Assembly (NCBI GenBank): GCA_018399795.1
Contig: JAGYOC010000077.1
Location: forward strand, 1 to 6,314
Source: Dehalococcoidales bacterium
GTDB lineage: Bacteria > Chloroflexota > Dehalococcoidia > Dehalococcoidales > UBA5760
Length of the DNA stretch: 6,314 nt
Direction of reading: 5' to 3'
The notes below the pieces were generated by a model. It was not told where the DNA came from and made no database searches. It saw nothing but the letters and a program-made list of their open reading frames with translations. A program made the translations under genes and the position numbers. Each line of letters begins with the position of its first letter. The stretch's first letter is position 1. Below are positions 1 through 3,300 of this stretch, piece after piece.

Positions 1-33
1 GGTAAATGTTTTATGAACAAGAAGTCTGACAAT

Positions 34-62
34 TTGTAACTATTTAAAAGAAATATTATGTT
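34..62 (+). promoter_or_regulatory. Weak candidate sigma-A promoter (TTGTAA-17-TATGTT)
   Basis: A TTGTAA box at 34-39 is followed, after a 17-base spacer, by TATGTT at 57-62. Each box matches four of six consensus positions. A second, poorer pair is TTGAAC at 61-66 with TAAATA at 84-89. If the first pair is used, transcription would start near 69 and leave a leader of about 230 bases, which would contain both inverted repeats and the AGCAACA run. The DNA here is AT-rich, so chance matches are likely. No preceding gene is visible, so the true promoter could also lie outside the window. Confidence 0.22.
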
Positions 63-100
63 GAACCCACCACTGCAGCAGGATAAATATTACCCTTAAA

Positions 101-127
101 CATAGATGAAATATTGTTAGATCTATG
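101..127. repeat. Inverted repeat in the 5' leader (CATAGAT / ATCTATG)
   Basis: CATAGAT at 101-107 is the exact reverse complement of ATCTATG at 121-127, with a 13-base AT-rich loop between them. There is no T-run after it, so it is not an intrinsic terminator. It could be a hairpin in a long leader RNA or a protein-binding dyad. A 7-bp match in AT-rich DNA may also be chance. Confidence 0.35.
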
Positions 128-155
128 CCTGTTGGGGTGGTGTATATTTCGATGT

Positions 156-182
156 GGATTAATATGGCGTGCTATTAATGCC
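156..182. repeat. Second inverted repeat in the leader (ATTAATA / TATTAAT)
   Basis: ATTAATA at 158-164 is the exact reverse complement of TATTAAT at 173-179 around an 8-base centre. The flanking GG at 156-157 can pair with CC at 181-182 if G180 is bulged. The size and AT-rich half-sites look like a dimeric regulator operator, but a leader hairpin is equally possible. No regulator gene lies in the window to suggest a partner. Confidence 0.35.
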
Positions 183-200
183 ACGACAGATGATGTTGAT

Positions 201-261
201 AGCAACAAATCAGTAACAGAAATGTAGCTAGTAGCAACAAATTAGCAACAGTGGAGCAACA
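201..261 (+). repeat. Phased AGCAACA repeats in the leader
   Basis: Exact AGCAACA copies start at 201, 233, 244 and 255, and a one-mismatch copy (AGTAACA) starts at 212. The spacings are 11, 21, 11 and 11 bases. The copies at 201 and 233 share the longer word TAGCAACAAAT (200-210 and 232-242). The run ends 22 bases before the ribosome binding site, so it probably lies in the untranslated leader. It may bind a protein as DNA or RNA, or keep the leader unstructured because it contains few G-C pairs. No known regulator is recognised. Confidence 0.5.
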
Positions 262-283
262 CGGCACAAACATTAAGATTAAA

Positions 284-290
284 AGGAGGA
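284..290 (+). promoter_or_regulatory. Ribosome binding site AGGAGGA
   Basis: A near-perfect Shine-Dalgarno sequence, AGGAGGA, lies 8 bases ahead of the ATG at 299. This fixes the start codon of the large gene and fits a highly translated Gram-positive surface protein. The TTG at 295-297 is out of frame and too close to the site to be the start. Confidence 0.93.
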
Positions 291-298
291 ATTATTGA

Positions 299-391
299 AT
301 GATAGGCAAACAGGAAAGAAAGAAAATTTTATCACTACTGATTGCATTCGCGATGGTGTTTAGTTTTGCGATGCCGGCGAGTGTGTATGCG
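299..391 (+). other. Sec signal peptide (residues 1-31)
   Basis: The N-terminus MIGKQERKK is positively charged. A hydrophobic stretch follows (about residues 10-25, ILSLLIAFAMVFSFAM), then a short polar region ending in Val-Tyr-Ala before Gln32. The VYA|Q site fits signal peptidase I. There is no lipobox cysteine, so this is not a lipoprotein. The mature protein would begin at Gln32. Confidence 0.93.
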
Positions 392-3300
392 CAGAACGGT
401 GACGCTACCATCAACCCAGAAACAGCAGTTTACGACCTGGACGCTCCGGCTGATGTAACGACTACCATCACCTGGAATAATGCCACAGAAGTTATAGAAG
501 TAAAAGACGGTGAAGCATTGACAGAAGGTGCAGAAGCAGACTACGAAGTAGATGACAACATCTTAATCATTAAGGAAAGCTATTTGGCAGGCGAGCTAAC
601 CAAAGATGGTGAGCAAGTAGTATTGACCATCATCTTTGACGAAGGAGAAAATGCGACCTTTACCATTACAGCTACAGAGGAAGTTTATTTAGGAGTAGAC
701 TCCACTGATCCAGTTGATAAAGCTACAGAAGTAGCAGTTGACACAACCATCGAAGTAACCTTTGATGAAGCTATTGCCGAAGGCGACGGTTTTGAGGATA
801 TCACATTGATGGACAATGGCACTCAAGTAGGCTTCAGTACAGAAATCGAAGATACAGTATTGACCATTAACCCTGATGAAGATTTAGATAATGATACCGA
901 GTTTACAGTTACTATACCTGCTAACGCCGTAGAAGATGATGATACAGGAGAACTTGAACTGGAAGAAGAGTACAGCTTTAGCTTCACCGTAGAGCAGGTA
1001 GTAACGGGAGATGGCACCATATTTTTGCAGCCTGTTGGCAATAACGGCAGTACCATCGACACCAACCCCGAATTCACCTGGGCCGGGGACGGAACCGGCA
1101 CTGTGAGCTATACCCTCTATGTGGGTACCGCCCCCAATCCCTTTGACAGCGGCACGGCCCATGAGGTTGGGGAGGACCAGTCACTTGCTCTTCCTGACGC
1201 GCTTACACCAGGCACTACCTACTACTGGGGCGTGGAGATGAGCGATGATGTGGACACCCTCCTCTCGACCGTGCAGCCTCTAACTATCCTGCAGCAGGAT
1301 CGAGGTGGACGCATCATCTTCGACGGCATTAACAATGCCAACAATATCAGGCAATCAGACTTCGGGGTTTACGATACATACACTGCCGATCTAAACGGCG
1401 ACGGCGCCCCGGATGTGCTAACCGCCTCCCGCGGTGCAAACACCATCTCCTGGTACAATAACGATGGGGATGGGAACTTCAGCGAGGAGAAAATTATTTC
1501 CTCCGAGATGGAACTGCCCACGGCTGTCAGTGCCGCGGACCTCAATGGCAATGGCCACCTGGATGTACTTTCGGCCTCCTCGGGGGATGACAAGATCGCC
1601 TGGTATGAAAACGACGGCACCGGCAAGTTCGGTGAGCCGCAGGTCATCTGCACTTCCGGGCTCGGCCCCCAGGATGTTCACGCTGCGGATCTGAACGGCA
1701 GCGGTCATCTGGACCTGATCGTCCCCTCCTTCTATGACGACACCATTGCTTGGTATGAGAACGACGGGGCCGGGAACTTCAGCTCTCGGAAAGTCATCAG
1801 CACCGATCTGGCCGGGCCCAAAGCGGTGAACACCGCGGATATTAACGGCGACGGTCACCAGGACGTGATCGCCGCGGCGAAAATCAGCGGCGAAGTCGCC
1901 TGGTTTGAAAGTGACGGCGCAGGCAATTTCGGCACCGCGCAGGTGGTGGGAACAGTGGCCAAGAATATAGCGTATTACGTGGAAGCCGCCGATCTGAATG
2001 GCAACGGTGCTCCGGATCTGCTTTTCGGGAATTACTGGGCAGAAAACACTGATGGTGAAGGCACTTTCGACGATCCGCAAGAATTTCCGAGGGGATATTT
2101 CGCTGTGTTTGCGAGCCTCACTACGGCTGCGGACCTCAACGGCAACGGCCATCTGGACGTGATCGGGGCGACAACATATAATAATCAAATCTATTGGCAC
2201 GAAAACAAGGGCGACGGCACCTTCGGCGACCGCCAGCTCATTGCCGATTACGGGATGGTAGGCTCACAAACCAGCGTGCTCACTGCGGATATAGACAGCG
2301 ACGGTGTATTGGACGTGGTGGCCGCACCCCGCCTGGCTCGCCGGGTGGATTGGTACGAAAACCGCCACGGTCCCTTTCCGTTCGTGGTAGACGGGATTCC
2401 GGATCAGGTAGCCAATGAAAACGTAGCCTACAGCTATACCATCGGCGACAACGCCTTCGATCATCTGGATGAGGGCGAGCCTCTGGATTATACTGCGACC
2501 CAGGCAGACGGCTCGCTCCTGCCTGGCTGGCTTGAATTTGATGACGATGCGGCTGCTTTCAGCGGCACACCGTCTGCCGAGGAGGCTGCAGAATTGACTC
2601 TCCAGGTGACAGCGACGGATACGAACGGGGCTGCAGCCAGCACCACATTCACCCTCACAGTCACCGCTGCCGACGGTGCGGAGGACACAGAGGTGACCAA
2701 CACCGGCGATAGCGGCCCCGGCTCGCTGCGTCAGGTGGTTGAAGATGCCTCTGTCGGAGATACCATCACCTTTGCCGAAGCGATTTCCGGTAACACCATT
2801 ACCCTGACTTCCGGTACCTCTAGCGAGGGAAGTCCCGGGATCTTGATTGACAAGAGTCTGACCATCGATGGTGACCTCGACGATGACGGCACTCCCGACA
2901 TCACCATCAGCGGCAATGACAATTTCGGCATTTTTAATATTGATGACGTTGATGAATCATCCTATTCTGACGTTGTGCTCAAGGGGCTCGTACTGACCAA
3001 TGGCAGAGTGGGTGATAGGTATGGTGAATTTTTCGGAACGGTTACGACGGCTGAAAACCTGGAGATGCGCTACTGTGTCATCAAAAACAGCTCAGCGCCT
3101 ATTGCAGGCAGTGCGGTCTGGGCCAAGGACGGCGAAACTGTTCTGCACGGAAGTGAGATTATAGACAACTACTTACGGAATGAAGAGCGGGCAAACCCGG
3201 GTGGCGCTCTGCTTTTGCAAGGCATCGAGGCCCATGTTGTGGACTCCACTGTGAGTGGAAACACCGGCTACTTCGCGTATAGCGCGGGTATATTTGCCAC

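Noticed and set aside
1..39. Tail of an upstream gene (12 codons then TAA at 37-39)
   Set aside because: Far too short to tell from chance, with no recognisable residues.
201..261. TRAP-type (G/U)AG repeat site or a CRISPR array
   Set aside because: The triplet spacing does not fit TRAP binding sites, and the units are only 7-11 bases with no spacers of CRISPR length.
1..298. Riboswitch or RNA gene in the leader
   Set aside because: No conserved riboswitch core, T-box, tRNA or rRNA pattern could be recognised; the two dyads are short.
1434..1694. 86-codon plus-strand frame inside the large gene
   Set aside because: No ribosome binding site, no domain, and fully inside a better-supported frame.
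1418..2200. 260-codon open frame on the minus strand opposite the propeller
   Set aside because: Its repeating pattern (VAVEVR, VAIQIGG, VAVNIRG) is the mirror of the 150-base propeller repeat, so it is a shadow and not a gene.
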